NCBI GenBank assembly: GCA_010645155.1 | Contig: CM021316.1 | Location: forward strand, 10,908,119 to 10,972,118 | Direction of reading: 5' to 3' | Source of the DNA: Tigriopus japonicus | Lineage: Eukaryota; Arthropoda; Copepoda; Harpacticoida; Harpacticidae | DNA length: 64,000 nucleotides | In this document: in pieces, positions 22,058-33,666 of the stretch | Position numbering within the stretch: the stretch's first letter is position 1 | Layout: each line of letters starts with the position of its first letter | Translations under genes and position numbers: made by a program | Notes under the pieces: generated by a model | What the model was told of the DNA's origin: nothing | Seen by the model: only the letters and a program-made list of their open reading frames with translations | The model's database searches: none

Positions 22058-22463
22058 CAGGGTCAGTCACTAATATTGCCCCAGACACATTTTTGATTGA
22101 CAAGTCTCATCTCAAGGCAAAGTTAGAGCGTTTTGTCAGGGCACTCTGACAATGTGAAATAGTTACTTTGAGCACAGTCCATATTGACTCCTTATTAAGA
22201 CAATATTGGACTTTTTTATATTTCAAGTCTTTTAATGTTTTTCACAATCCATGAACTGAAATTTTGATGACCGAAATAGTAAAAAAAAACACTTTTTGAA
22301 TAGGGCACTGTTTCTCAATATCCTTTTCAGCTTTTTATTTCCTCTTGGAAGTTTGGGCACAAAATAAAGAGAAAGTCCTAAATAAAACTGTAACCTCAAG
22401 ATCCATGAAAAGATTCAGCTTACAATTTGTTGAAGTAAGAATACACGAGCACCCTGTATTCAG
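22053..22463. mobile_element. Small inverted-repeat element (MITE-like)
   Basis: The element is bounded by CTGAATACAGGGT (22053-22065-type left end) and its exact reverse complement ending at 22463. The inner ends read TA-CAGGGT and ACCCTG-TA, which fits a TA target duplication as used by Tc1/mariner elements. The interior, about 400 bp, is AT-rich and has no transposase ORF. The 13-bp arms are short, so the class is tentative. Confidence 0.5.
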
Positions 22464-25400
22464 ATGGAAAAAAGTTATTCTTCCACCACTCCAAGTACTT
22501 TGTCCGTGAGCCCTGCTACCATCACCAGATGATGGGATTTGCTTGTCCAAATCTGACAGAAGCAAGTCATGGCCAGCTGAACTTTATCGTTGGGGGCTCC
22601 TCTAAGTGAGTAGTAGTAATACTTACACATCGTACACCACCAAACTTGAGAAATTGTCGATGCGTTCAGAAATGGGCGCTCGAGAAAATGCTTCACGACA
22701 AGATAATTGATGTCGAGCAAATCTAGACAATGCAGACAGTTTGGGAAGGCCGTTCATAATATGAGCATTTCGAAAAGGATTGACAATGGAAGCAAATTTC
22801 CCGAGCACTTTAAGAAAAAGACCTTAAGGACCTCCTCGTCATTGCAATTTGGATTGCGTGAGGAATCAGGTTTTACGAGGGCCCTAATGGGGGTCATGTT
22901 TTCAATCTACCCGAGGTTTGTCCTTAGCGCTCTCAAACCAAACTTTCCCGGCACTAATTGTGAGGCTGAATCAAGACAAATTTGGAATTTGGAGCAAGCT
23001 CCAATTTTCTCCAAGACTCAAATTGGGGAGCTAGCTAGCTAGCTTTTGTATCAAGCTCACAAACATAATTGGACATGCTCCGAGGGAGATTGCCTTACCA
23101 GTGGACTACAAGTGTAACGAATGCTCATTCAAACTGATCTCATCTCAACAGTCACGTTCGAACAACGTACGTAAAATAAATAATAACAAACCTCCGCAGG
23201 CTTCGCAAAACCAGTACAACACCACTTCCAACCGGGACCAAAACCATCGGGATTCGAAGCTAAGGATACTAAGAGACCTACGTACACACATTGGATGCCA
23301 ACAATCATCTATCTACACGTTGCGATACTCCAATGACTTCCACTTCCACTTCTCAAGATGCATATGTTCGTGAACCAGAAAATGAATGCCAATTGAAAAC
23401 TTTTGTTCGAGAATGTCATCATTCTAGGGCATCACAAGTCGTGCATATCAGATATTAGCACCCTCAAGACATGAGCGAATAACCTGTTGGGATGATGATT
23501 TTCAACAATGAAGCTGATGCACGTTGAAACCTTTTCTCGAATGGATCATTAACTTTGGTCCGTTGTTATAATATAAACTGCCACGCAGATGGGTTAAAAA
23601 TGTTGCTATTTCGAATTGTCATGGGATTGGAATCTACCTAAGGTTGTTGAAACAATCGGTCCGTGAACTTTTCTCTCAGGATCTGTGTGACTTGGAAGTC
23701 AAGACTACACAATCAAGCAACCCCTTTCGCCATTCAATTGGAACATTGAGAGCAAATGCAAAGTAAGAGATCAAACCGTATGGAATAGAAAACAGCAGTT
23801 GGAGAAGGCGTTGGCCAATTCAAAGCCACTGAAGGTAAGAAAGCGATTGCCTTCCAACTACATCATCACAGCAAATCATCATCCAATTGTAGCACTTCAC
23901 CGAGTTCTCAATCCCCTCGGCAATAATAACACTAATAACAACACTAGTAAGTGTTGTCGTTGAAGCGAGGATCTTCTTTCCCTCTGTTGGAAATGGCACA
24001 AAACAAAGAGAGCTATCTACACTTATTCACCAACTCACTCACTCACTTCTCATTCACTCTTTCAACAATATCTACGAGGGAAAGAAAGGCACCTGCTTGA
24101 GACATTGGGAGCTCAAAGCCGACACATCCTCTCCAGTTCATGCACTTTTAGCGACTGACTGACTGACTCGCACTCAGTGCGCCGGCGGATTTCTGGACTT
24201 GGAGGCTTCCAGGAAAACCTCTTCGATCTTCTGGCTTCATCTCTGTGAGGCGGTGAATGTACATACTGGTACTCACAATGGCAGTTCAAGACCGCAAAGC
24301 AAGCAAGCGAGTCAGTCGGCCATCTATCTATCTTTCCAACCAGGCTCTCTTGTTCAAGATTGGGATGCGCGTATGCCGATTGATCATGGAGATTCTAAAT
24401 TTAGGAGACGTTTGCGTACTCCGTGCATTCAGACACCAGATATGATATGATTAAAAACCAATCGCATGACCCGCTTTGACAAGGGGTTCTTCATCTTGGT
24501 TCCGGAACCGCAAATTTGGTCCCAACGTTTATGAAAATTGTGCACTAGGAAGCAGTTTTGTAAATGCTGGTGATGATGATGATTTCAGAAGAGATTTTTT
24601 TAGGAAGTTGTTTTTTTTCTGGACAGACACCTTTTGGGAGTCTTTTTTGGTACTGGGATGACAAGTGAAGGGAACTAATTTTATCGATTCATTCCAGATG
24701 AAAATTGATTGATTTCACCATGAACAAAATAAATGGGAGTCATCATCACTCTTGCAAGTTCCATGACGAGTCACTTCCACTCCCAAAAGTTAAACCATGA
24801 GCTTTTGGATTGTTAAATATGAGGAAATCGGTCAGACTCGAACGATGCGGCCTTGGTTACTGACTTGGGTGGGCCATGGAAGGAATTATAGAGCATGCGA
24901 AAGTGAATTAGCGTGATCCATCTCGTTTCTAGCACTGGTTTCTTGTCCGTCGAAGCTCGAGAGACTTTGCAATCAATACGCAATTCATCTTTTGGAAAAT
25001 TACCCTAAGTCGTTTTTTGTCGCCCTTTCTTGCAATCCTCGGGGCTCTGAAAGGCCTATTGAAGATGTGGAAGCCCTCCAAGAGCCATGCTGGGCCGCTT
25101 TTGTGAAGAATAGAATAGATTACCGATATTCAGATCTAATCAGGTCCGAGGAACAACCCACCAGACACATCAAGAGAGAAGAGATCGAAAGAAAAAGATG
25201 CCTTCACCAATTTCCAAGCATGGCCTCCAGGAAAAATCCGTTTAAAACCTCGGGCTCGATCAAATCGAATTGAATGCAAACAACGTTTAATTAGGCTTAA
25301 ACTGTGTAGAAGATGCATTGCCAACGATTACTCGGATAAAGCTCGTCTTAAATGATTGAAATGCATTCAAATGAGAAATGTTTTCAGAGAGAATTCAACA

Positions 25401-25571
25401 TTTGGTCCAGATGTTTGAAAAGAAAGCACTAGCAATCCCAATATAATGGAGTAAAATACCATAAGCAAATAAGAACATGTTCATTCAATAATTGAACAAA
25501 GCTTACTGTATTCAACAACTGTAGTGTGTGAGTTTAAGAAAAAATCTTGATTAATCATGATGCTCTAAAGA
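22464..25571. other. Non-coding stretch with possible minus-strand exon
   Basis: A minus-strand frame at 22,628-22,808 looks protein-like and ends at a good GTAAGT donor, but an overlapping second frame is equally open and no partner exon was found. At 24.15 kb there is a (GACT)n run that reads TCAGTCAGTC on the minus strand. The rest shows only short ORFs and a GCTAGCTAGCTAGC run at 23,030. Confidence 0.3.
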
Positions 25572-25968
25572 TCAAGATTTGAAAGGAAGTACAATTGATT
25601 TTGTATAAGACGGACCAACAATACCATTCATGCAGCCATATCCATTGAACCAGGAACCACAATTACAGAAAAATAGCACCTTCGTTTTGCCCTTTGCAGG
25701 TCTGGCAAGCTTGGAAGCAACAAGATTCATTGGCACTCCCGGGTGTTTGGCATTTTTCTTCATATTTAGAAGTCTGTCGATGGCATTTCCTCAAATTCTT
25801 GGCTCCACTTGCGAACACATGATTATTGAGAACGCACGTACAGAACGTAGACGATTTTTCAGAAGTTGTGATTTGGCAGCTGGACTCTTGAAATCAATCA
25901 AGAGGGCATCAACCATTCCAAATGAAACGTCTCTATCAACAAGACAAACATGAGGTTTCGTTTCATCG
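25572..25968 (-). pseudogene. Decayed coding stretch of unknown family
   Basis: On the minus strand one frame reads protein-like sequence from about 25,968 to a TAG/TGA end at 25,572, interrupted by a single TGA at 25,790-25,792. The upstream part includes HVCLVDRDVSFG and a following hydrophobic/charged alternation; the downstream part is basic, then Cys/Gly/Tyr-rich. Further upstream the same frame contains two stops within 60 nt. I do not recognise the family. It could be a relic of a transposon protein or a processed gene copy. The plus-strand frames here are also long, so the strand is uncertain. Confidence 0.3.
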
Positions 25969-28900
25969 CAGCAAAATCGAAGACTGTTTTCGAAACGAGA
26001 CTGAACTTTTTTTTAAACTGGTTTCTTTCAAACACAATCTCTTTTAAGAGGGCAGACTTCAAAAGAAGAACCACCCCTGTTATTAAATCATCAATTGGAA
26101 GGGGAGCCACTTTCATCCACGTCATTTTCTCCATCATCACACTGGTCACTTTTGCCCTCCATTCTCAATCTTTTCAAGTCTCCCTTCAAAATGTATCCCC
26201 TAAACCAGAGAGATCGCTAGAGGGGATATTTTACACATTGACGCAATGTGACGCAACCGCATGAATATGAAGTGTTTCTTATTAGTGTAATTAGGATTCT
26301 TTGGCAATTTTCTAGCCTCGAAGTTCTGAATGAACTTGACTTACTTTCAGTTGTCTGAAAAATAAGATACTTTGAATTTAAACGGCCTTAAGATAGGGAG
26401 AACTGGAAGCGAAATGGCAAATCAATAACCGTATTTCAAAAACACTTTGGAAAACTTATTATTGGATATCTGAACCATGTATCATAAAAAGGTCATTTTC
26501 AGTTTCTTCGTGTTGTATTAACATATCTTTTTTTTTATTTCTGAATTTTTTACACCGGATAGCTTTGCGCATGATTTTGGGGACAAAGGAGAAATCTTTA
26601 TTCGTTCTTATTATAATCCTCACATTACCTTGTCCATAAAACTGGACGGGAAACCGACAAAAATGGCATTTCATCTTTAGTGAAGATTGTTTGAAATTTT
26701 GTATGTTTGAATAGAATTCGTCATCAGGACAGTAAGTTGAAGATCTGTTGACCAAAGTAGCGGATTTTAAACCATTTTAAGGGCTTGAAACTTAAGGTCG
26801 ATCCAAAGTAAAAAGGTGACGCAAGGACCACCAACCAAGAACGCAATGTGTTAATGCCCATTTTCATTATTCTTATATTTCCTTGGGTCTGAGAAGTCAC
26901 ATATGAAATTCGAGAAGTCTTGAGATATTCTATGTAAGCAATTACCGTCCTTGACAGTTATGTATAAAGTATATAGTGATGTTAGAATACTTCATAAATC
27001 GCCAAGCTTCCAAATTATGGTATTTTCATTTATAAGAACTTCTTTGAGAAGAAATGGAGATAATTCAAGCATCTTACTTGTCACTAAATCTTCAAAACCT
27101 CTTGGTAAAGACCAAACACGAGTATAATTACCTTGCAGGTTACTTTATGCATAAAAAATAACTAAAATATACTTCATTTAATAAGTTACAGAAGAGAGAG
27201 AGAGATGCGACCTAGTGGAAAAAATTCTACCACTTTATATTAGCATAAATGGATCAAAACGTCTTCCATTCGTCACAAAGCTACCGCCAACTGACTCTTT
27301 GGCTACATACACTGTATGTATATAAGTTCATATTCCTTAGCTTGGCATTTTTGTTAACTTTTTTTGTGACGTCCGTTTTTACCAGCGTATCCTGATTGAA
27401 ATATGACGCCAAACCAAAGATAGATAAAACCCTAGATCATGAGGCTTACTTAAGAAATCCAATTTATCGGCTGTTCTAAGTCTTTCTCTTTGTACTGGAA
27501 CCCACCTCATTGCCTCTTTCCACTTTTTAGATGAAGCGATAAAAATTTTAACCACCGGAACTCTATGTCAGTTGAGATATCCAACTGTACATCTGCCACT
27601 TTTCCGCACAAAGAAAAGCCATCAAGCCACAAAAGTAAATAATAGTGAATCTTACCTCATCATGTAATAATCATTTGGCAAGGAGTTGATCCTTCTCGAG
27701 AATCGCTCCGAACCTGAAAAATGACAGAAACCTTCTTGATTTGATGGTCAAGCATATAAATCAGTTCTTGATCGCCGTGAATAATAATGATATGGGAGTC
27801 CTGATATCAAAGGCACAATATTTGAACCGAGTATTTGAAGTCGCATAACGAGGAAAGACCAAGCTCGTAGGGCTTCATGGATCCAACTTTTTGAATATCC
27901 AACTAGGCCTTACCATTCGAGTGGTGGGAAACCAAAACCATTTCGCACTTTAAGGGATTACGTCAAAAAACCTGACTTCATTCCGAGCACAACCACGAGG
28001 AAAAAGTTGTATATTCGAGTAAAGCACTAATCACTTCAACATGCGCCAAAAGTCGACTGAATGACGCTTTTCGATGCTATATACTTGTATATACTGAGCA
28101 GATACTGAGCAGATGCAACCACCACTCATTGCTCGCCAAAGAATAGAGCTTGACACTTTGTATGCCACGGAAACCATTTAACAACTGAATGACGCTTCCA
28201 CATCCCAAAGTGATTTCCATTCTCAGCCAACGAGAAGGCTTTCTGTGCCGAAGGGACGCACACCGAGTAACAAAAAAGCTCCCTCTAACTTCCAATAACA
28301 ATCCATTACAATTTTCATCATTATACACGACCTGCTTGTCACAAGTTTACAAACCAATGAACACTATCAATGTTTAACGATTTCATACTATTGATTGTTT
28401 TACGGTTACTCACATGCTTTTGTTCAGTGAAACCGAACCATGAGTCATGGCATTTACGGCCTCAGAAAATCGTAACGAGTTGTATGAAATGTACCTGCTT
28501 CACCCTGCGAAACAATGCATGCATCTACAATAAAAATATTCAAGGGAGTGTGTGCTCCCAAAAGGCGAGGGGAAAGGACAAGAGGGTTGGGGAGAGGGGT
28601 GGTGTTCGTTTGCAAGTTTGTTAGGAGCAACAACAGGCTGAAGGTGAAGTAATTCTCGATGTTTGGTCTGAGAACAGCACTAGATCAACCCCTCCGCTCT
28701 TCTTAAAGATAGGAAGGTTCCATAATAAAGTATACGCACGCAGGCTTGGGAAACTCAAATGCACGCTAGTCGACAGGTATGACTAGGTTGGACTTAGCTG
28801 ATAAATACCTTTAGTAGGCGATAATCCTGCTTATAATCCTTTTGTTCAATAGTCATCCTTTCCAGACAAGCAAATTCGACGGAAATGTCAAGGATTTGTT

Positions 28901-31190
28901 TAATATTTCAACCTGATGAGAAGGATATTGATTTACATGAAGGATGGCATTAGAAATCTTATACGACATCTATTTGTTGTATTGTGGACGAAATGTATTC
29001 AAAATTAGCAAGTGTTATACTAGAAAAATAATCAAAGTCGTCAAAAATGTTTCCTAGTATTTTATCCATTAAAGTGCTGTGATTTTGATACCAATATTTT
29101 GTTCTGATTTAAAACCATTATCAAAAATAGTTATAGCTAACTTTAGTAGAAAAACAAAAACAGTACCTCGTTGACAGGACATGTCAACAAATCGTAGGAT
29201 TGCGTATCAAACTTCAAAACATGCACTTTACGTGCAACTCTTGACATTATCGACCATTTCTGTAACATCTTGTGCATTCAATAAACAAAGATTGCTTACA
29301 AATGCCACAATCTTGCCTTCCTATTGCAAATAAGATCTTGGGAGAAGTTCAGAACATTTATTGAAACGAACATGTTTTGATTTTAACATCGGACAGTATT
29401 CCTGTCTAAGTGACTTGCACCCCACCAAGTTATCCTTTCAGAAATGAAAGGCATGTTTGTGGAGCGAATACTTAAATGCCGTAAAATTAGATCTTATTAG
29501 AGTTCTATTAAGAGATATGACACCCCCTCAGCCGGCTGCAACCACGCAGTTTACATCACCTTCACTACCATAGAGTTTGGCAGGATCACCCTTTAGCAGG
29601 GGTAACCTTTGGAGCCAGGGAGATTTTTGGTGGGCCCAGGGTCAACGGGAAAAGTTTAAAAACTTAGGCCTAAGAGCCATCCATATCACTGAACTGGACC
29701 CAAAACTTTATGATTGATTATTTGTGGGCCTTGAGCCCACCATAATCTGTTTGGTGGCCCCTAAGAAAACTTAATCAAACATGGTGTGGTTAACTCCAAA
29801 GTGGCTGTCAGCCCTTGCTCTAAAGTGTCCTAATACAAAAAGTGGCCTGACAGCCCAGGCAAAAGTTGGTTGATATTTGATTCAAATTTGTAGATAACCT
29901 GTAGTAGTCATGTAGGAACTATATGGAACCCATTAAATACTCCTCCCAATTCTCAAACCAACCCATATTTTGAATCAGATTTCTTGAAATTGACATTCAA
30001 ATTTTCCAAAAAAGCAACCTTGCAATCCACAATCCACGAGCAACCAAGCATCCATTTTCAACAATTGTTTGTTTTTTATGTGCATAAACAGAATGAATCC
30101 CAAATCAAGATGACTGAATCTTCAGACAAAGAGAGTTGTACTAAAATTGTGAAATGTGTATGATGAAATTGGGTGATCTTTAATGCTTGATTTTATACCC
30201 ATTTGTTTCTTTTTCATAAAAACTTTGTTTCTAATTGATCAGATCTGCTAGTAAACACCTTATAGTTTATTAATTGGAGGTAACATTCTGGAAAGCGTTT
30301 TTATCCTGTATATTTTGGTACCCCTTAATTACAGTTGTAAATGCAATTGCTAATGAGTTGTCAGCTGAATTCAATCATAGCAAAAACCCTTCACATGGGA
30401 GTGACATTTCCCTTTGTAGAACTCTAAATTTAAGGAGCAGTTGTCGTCTTTCAACAACTTTGTTAAAACTAAGAAAATATTACTACTCTCAAATGAAACA
30501 ACCAAATGGCTATTTTGCTGTTGGTCGCAAAAAAAAAGTAAATGCATCTTTTTCACCATTTAGACTGGAATCTTATTTTATCGATTAAGATGTCACCCAA
30601 GGAAAAATGGTCGCCACACACAACTTTAGATTTACCATTCCCAGAGTGGGCAAAAATTAATCATGACTATGAAAGTTCATCTTACCTTGCGTGCGATTCC
30701 TGAAGAATCTCTTTGATCCATTACATTTAAGTTCGTCTTGAACCACAACCTTTGAAGTGTTTCATTGAATTGAGATCACTACACATATTCAGCTTTGACA
30801 CAGGGTTATTGAGCTATAATTGCACTTTGCAGTAGAGCTAAACTTCAAGATATACGATCACCATTCACAGGCAATTGGTATACCAACAACCACAACTTGT
30901 TTCTTCAGGTTCACCCAAACGCTCCTTGGTTCGAGCACCTTATTTTAGTGTTGCCATTTCTCGACAAATGGTTGTGTAACTTTAAAAACTCCTGGTCTCA
31001 AAATGTTCAGATCAACACAACTACTTGTAAAACAATTTAAAGGCACCATATCACATCAAGTGTCCAGTCCTTATCTCAACCCTAGCAAGAAATGTTTTCA
31101 ATAATATGCATCGAAATGGCTTGAAACTCTCGGTATCCGCAGTACTGAATTCAGCCTGTTGCTCACGTAGGTCCTTCTTGAGTGACCGGT
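25969..31190. other. Long AT-rich non-coding stretch
   Basis: No supported gene in 5.2 kb. A 98-codon minus-strand ORF at 26,459-26,755 and a 104-codon plus-strand ORF at 30,274-30,588 lack splice sites, domains or poly(A) signals. At 29.5-29.9 kb sequence is more GC-rich with repeated GGCCC/GGGCC and TGGCTGTCAGCCC/GCCTGACAGCCC phrases, and looks like an old repeat insertion. Confidence 0.35.
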
Positions 31191-31448
31191 CTAAACTCCA
31201 AAATATCCCAAGTACTCAGTGAGATCCAGGTTGTTGTGAGTGCCAAAGAAAAGCGGGTTGTCTCCAATTCGACCGAAAAGCGACCCACAGGGGCAGGATG
31301 GGCGCACCTGTGCCCAATCGCGACAACATAACCACGGGAGCCAACCAGAGCCACCTGCGACTAGATTGGAGTGTAGCAGAGTGTGTTCGTTGAAGAGCTT
31401 GTGAGCGGTTATACTCAATGGAAGATCTCTGGTATTATGGGCAACTAC
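31191..31448 (-). CDS. Possible orphan terminal exon
   Basis: Following a TATTATTTACAG acceptor, the minus-strand frame is open for 85 codons to a TAG at 31,191. Its translation is Trp-, Cys- and Gly-rich with a Cys-Pro-Cys-Gly motif and a Leu/Tyr/Gly-rich end. The segment is clearly richer in G+C than its surroundings, as coding exons in this window tend to be. No upstream partner exon was found before the DNAJC28-type gene 370 bp away, and a second minus-strand frame (31,163-31,354) is also open. I do not recognise the product. Confidence 0.3.
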   Translation of the reverse strand, partial: VVAHNTRDLPLSITAHKLFNEHTLLHSNLVAGGSGWLPWLCCRDWAQVRPSCPCGSLFGRIGDNPLFFGTHNNLDLTEYLGYFGV

Positions 31449-31511
31449 CTGTAAATAATATGGAGTAGAGGGGCCCTCAAACTAAAAATTGGTGGAAGAA
31501 TGGAAAGCTGT

Positions 31512-31517
31512 TTTATT
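31512..31517 (-). terminator. Possible poly(A) signal of the DNAJC28-type gene
   Basis: This is the first AATAAA found on the minus strand after the stop codon of the J-protein gene, about 300 nt downstream. It is positioned plausibly but has no other support. Confidence 0.4.
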
Positions 31518-31816
31518 ATGACCACGAGAGTAGGTTGACTTGATAATCGTTTTAAAAGAGAGCCTTGCTCTCTCACACACTCACACTTGTGGAAGCGAAA
31601 TTTTGTATAGACTAATAAAAGAAAAAAACTCAAAATAGGTAAGACACTTCAAGTTGTGGGAATTGTATGAAGAAGAGAGCAAAACTAATTACATTTGAAT
31701 CATTTTTGTCAGTGGAAAGAGAGTGTTCGATCAAAGTTGCGCGATTTAAACGGATATTATTGCGTCATGTATTCCATAACATGTATTCCACTCAATGAAA
31801 CCATTCCAAAGTTATG

Positions 31817-33135
31817 TCAGGAATAGGGATAAATAGTTGACACATATGACTTTAGCTTTTTTCTCAATTTTTCAAAGAAAGATTCACTGATATTTTCTGA
31901 CATCATGGGAGTTGATTTGACCTTTTTTTGTTCATCAGCGAGCTTCTTAACGTCTTCAAAGCACAATCCTGTTTCCAAAATCTTTTGAGCTTCAACCTGA
32001 AAATTCATGTGGAACATTTGACCATTGAGCATTGGAACAATTAAATTATACTTATTAATATTGTTATTTAGTTGCTTCACTTCATTGTTTTTGATCTGCT
32101 CACAAAATTCGTCCCACTTTTCTTGGTCCTTTTCACCGAGAGGAAACCTGCCCAATACTCTCCGTTTCTTGGTCAAGATTTCAAGAATGTTGGCCTTTTC
32201 TTTTGCTATGTCTTTCTTCAACATGATCCATTCAGGTGCAAAGCCACCCTCTACTAATATTTCGTTCATTTTATGAGCTGTAAAGTCCATGTGAGGGTTG
32301 AAATCGAGTCTGTGTCTCAAAGGCTTCCCACTTCCACTGAGGTTGTCAAATTCGCCTTTCGACATGGACTCTGTGATTAGATCTTCAACAAGACGTTCCA
32401 AAACATTTTGTGTCATGTGTTTCTTGGTATGAGTTCTCTCTTGAGTTGCCAAAGCTGTCTCATATTTAGAGCTAAGCTTATCTACTCGATGCTGAAGCAC
32501 TGAGTCGGCAGCCTTCATGGCCCTGATCTTCTGGTATTGGCGTTGTCTTTGTCCTGGAGTACCGAACCCAAACCCTTCGTTTTCCAGGTACTGTCTGAAA
32601 TTCAAAACCTTTTAAATCCTATGTCAATGGCCTATATTACTTTTGTTCTACCTGTGTTGTGGAGCAGTGTGCCTAATGTCCGGGTGATTGTAAGTCTTTT
32701 CTTCGTCGTTTTCTCCAGAAGACTCTTCGCTGAAGCGACTCCACTCATTGGAGATGTGTTCTTCCTCCTTTTGATCCTCCATGAACTTGATTTGAAGTTG
32801 CTTATAAGCCTAAAATGGGCACTTAGATGGAAGTTTTCATTTGGTTAACAAATTTACTAAACTAAACTTACCTGGTCCACTTCTAAAAACTTTTCCATGC
32901 AAGCGTCGTTGCCTGTGTCTGGATGGAATTGTTTCACTAGTTGAATATACTGTTGCCGAACTAGTTCTTGAGTGCTATCAGTTTTGATATTCAATACCTT
33001 GAAATATTTGTCATATTTTCTTTGCCTCTTGTTATCAAATTTCGCAGTATAGCAAGGGAATACTCGAAAGTGCCTTTTTCCGATAGTCAAGGATGACCGG
33101 TTTGGAATTGCGGGAAAGCACTTTAAAGTCCACAT
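31817..33135 (-). CDS. DNAJC28: DnaJ homolog subfamily C member 28 type protein
   Basis: Three exons, 33135-32872, 32809-32652 and 32594-31817, join in frame (donors GTAAGT and GTAGAA; acceptors TTTTAG and TTTCAG) to give 399 residues, close to the roughly 390 of vertebrate DNAJC28. The N-terminus (residues 1-40) is basic and could be a mitochondrial targeting sequence. Residues 42-95 form a J domain with the diagnostic His-Pro-Asp at 71-73, which stimulates Hsp70 ATPase activity. Residues about 203-270 match the conserved DUF1992 region (LVEDLITESMSKGEFDNL, then GSGKPL), which defines this family. The start chosen is the ATG at 33135; the frame stays open slightly upstream but without another ATG. 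The C-terminal ~130 residues are helical and charged. It lies 0.5 kb downstream of the ferric reductase-like gene on the same strand. Client and partner are unknown; orthologs have been linked to Golgi transport and mitochondria. Confidence 0.9.
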
Positions 33136-33660
33136 GACGAATATAGAAAAAAACACAATTTCTTTGATTTGTTTGGAAAGTGCTTGTGTAACAGCTGGTA
33201 TAGGTGGCTCTGTCGCTCGCGTTCGGGATTTGAATGTTCAGTGCTGACCTCTAGTGATAATGCTTCACATAACAGTCCAGTCTTCGAGTATTTTGTTATA
33301 TTTTTAATCATCACAGATAATATTATATCTCGTATACGCTGTTTAATAGTTTCATGTAACTGGAGAAAAATATTGTTACAACTTCTCAGTCGATATGGTA
33401 CAAATGTAATTTTGTCAGGAGCTCACTTGAAGATTTACAATGCGTGATACCACAATTGTGCGAGTTTCTAGGCCTTCCTTATTCAGTTGCACCACAAGTT
33501 TCTTGGACTGACCACTGGCGATGTCACGAGTCATCAGTTTTCACACTCATTTCGAGTTTTTTTTTTCAAATACCATTGCCAAAAAGATATTTGTTTGCTT
33601 GCATTAGAAGCATTCCGTAAATATGTTTGTGGCATGCACTGAAATTAAATATTTTTCTTC
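33136..33660. other. Intergenic region, promoter of the DNAJC28-type gene
   Basis: These 525 bp lie between two minus-strand genes. They must hold the 3' cleavage site of the upstream gene and the promoter of the J-protein gene. No clear TATA box is seen in the expected place. Confidence 0.5.
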
Positions 33661-33666
33661 TTTATT
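33661..33666 (-). terminator. Poly(A) signal abutting the stop codon
   Basis: On the minus strand AATAAA starts directly after the TGA of the ferric reductase-like gene (stop codon at 33,667-33,669), so the mature 3' untranslated region is likely only 20-40 nt. Confidence 0.7.

Noticed and set aside
23101..23373. ORF starting with a Cys-x2-Cys zinc-finger-like motif
   Set aside because: No second pair of metal ligands follows and the rest is low complexity.
26459..26755. 98-codon minus-strand ORF with a Cys-x2-Cys
   Set aside because: No partner exon, no family resemblance and AT-rich codon composition like the surroundings.
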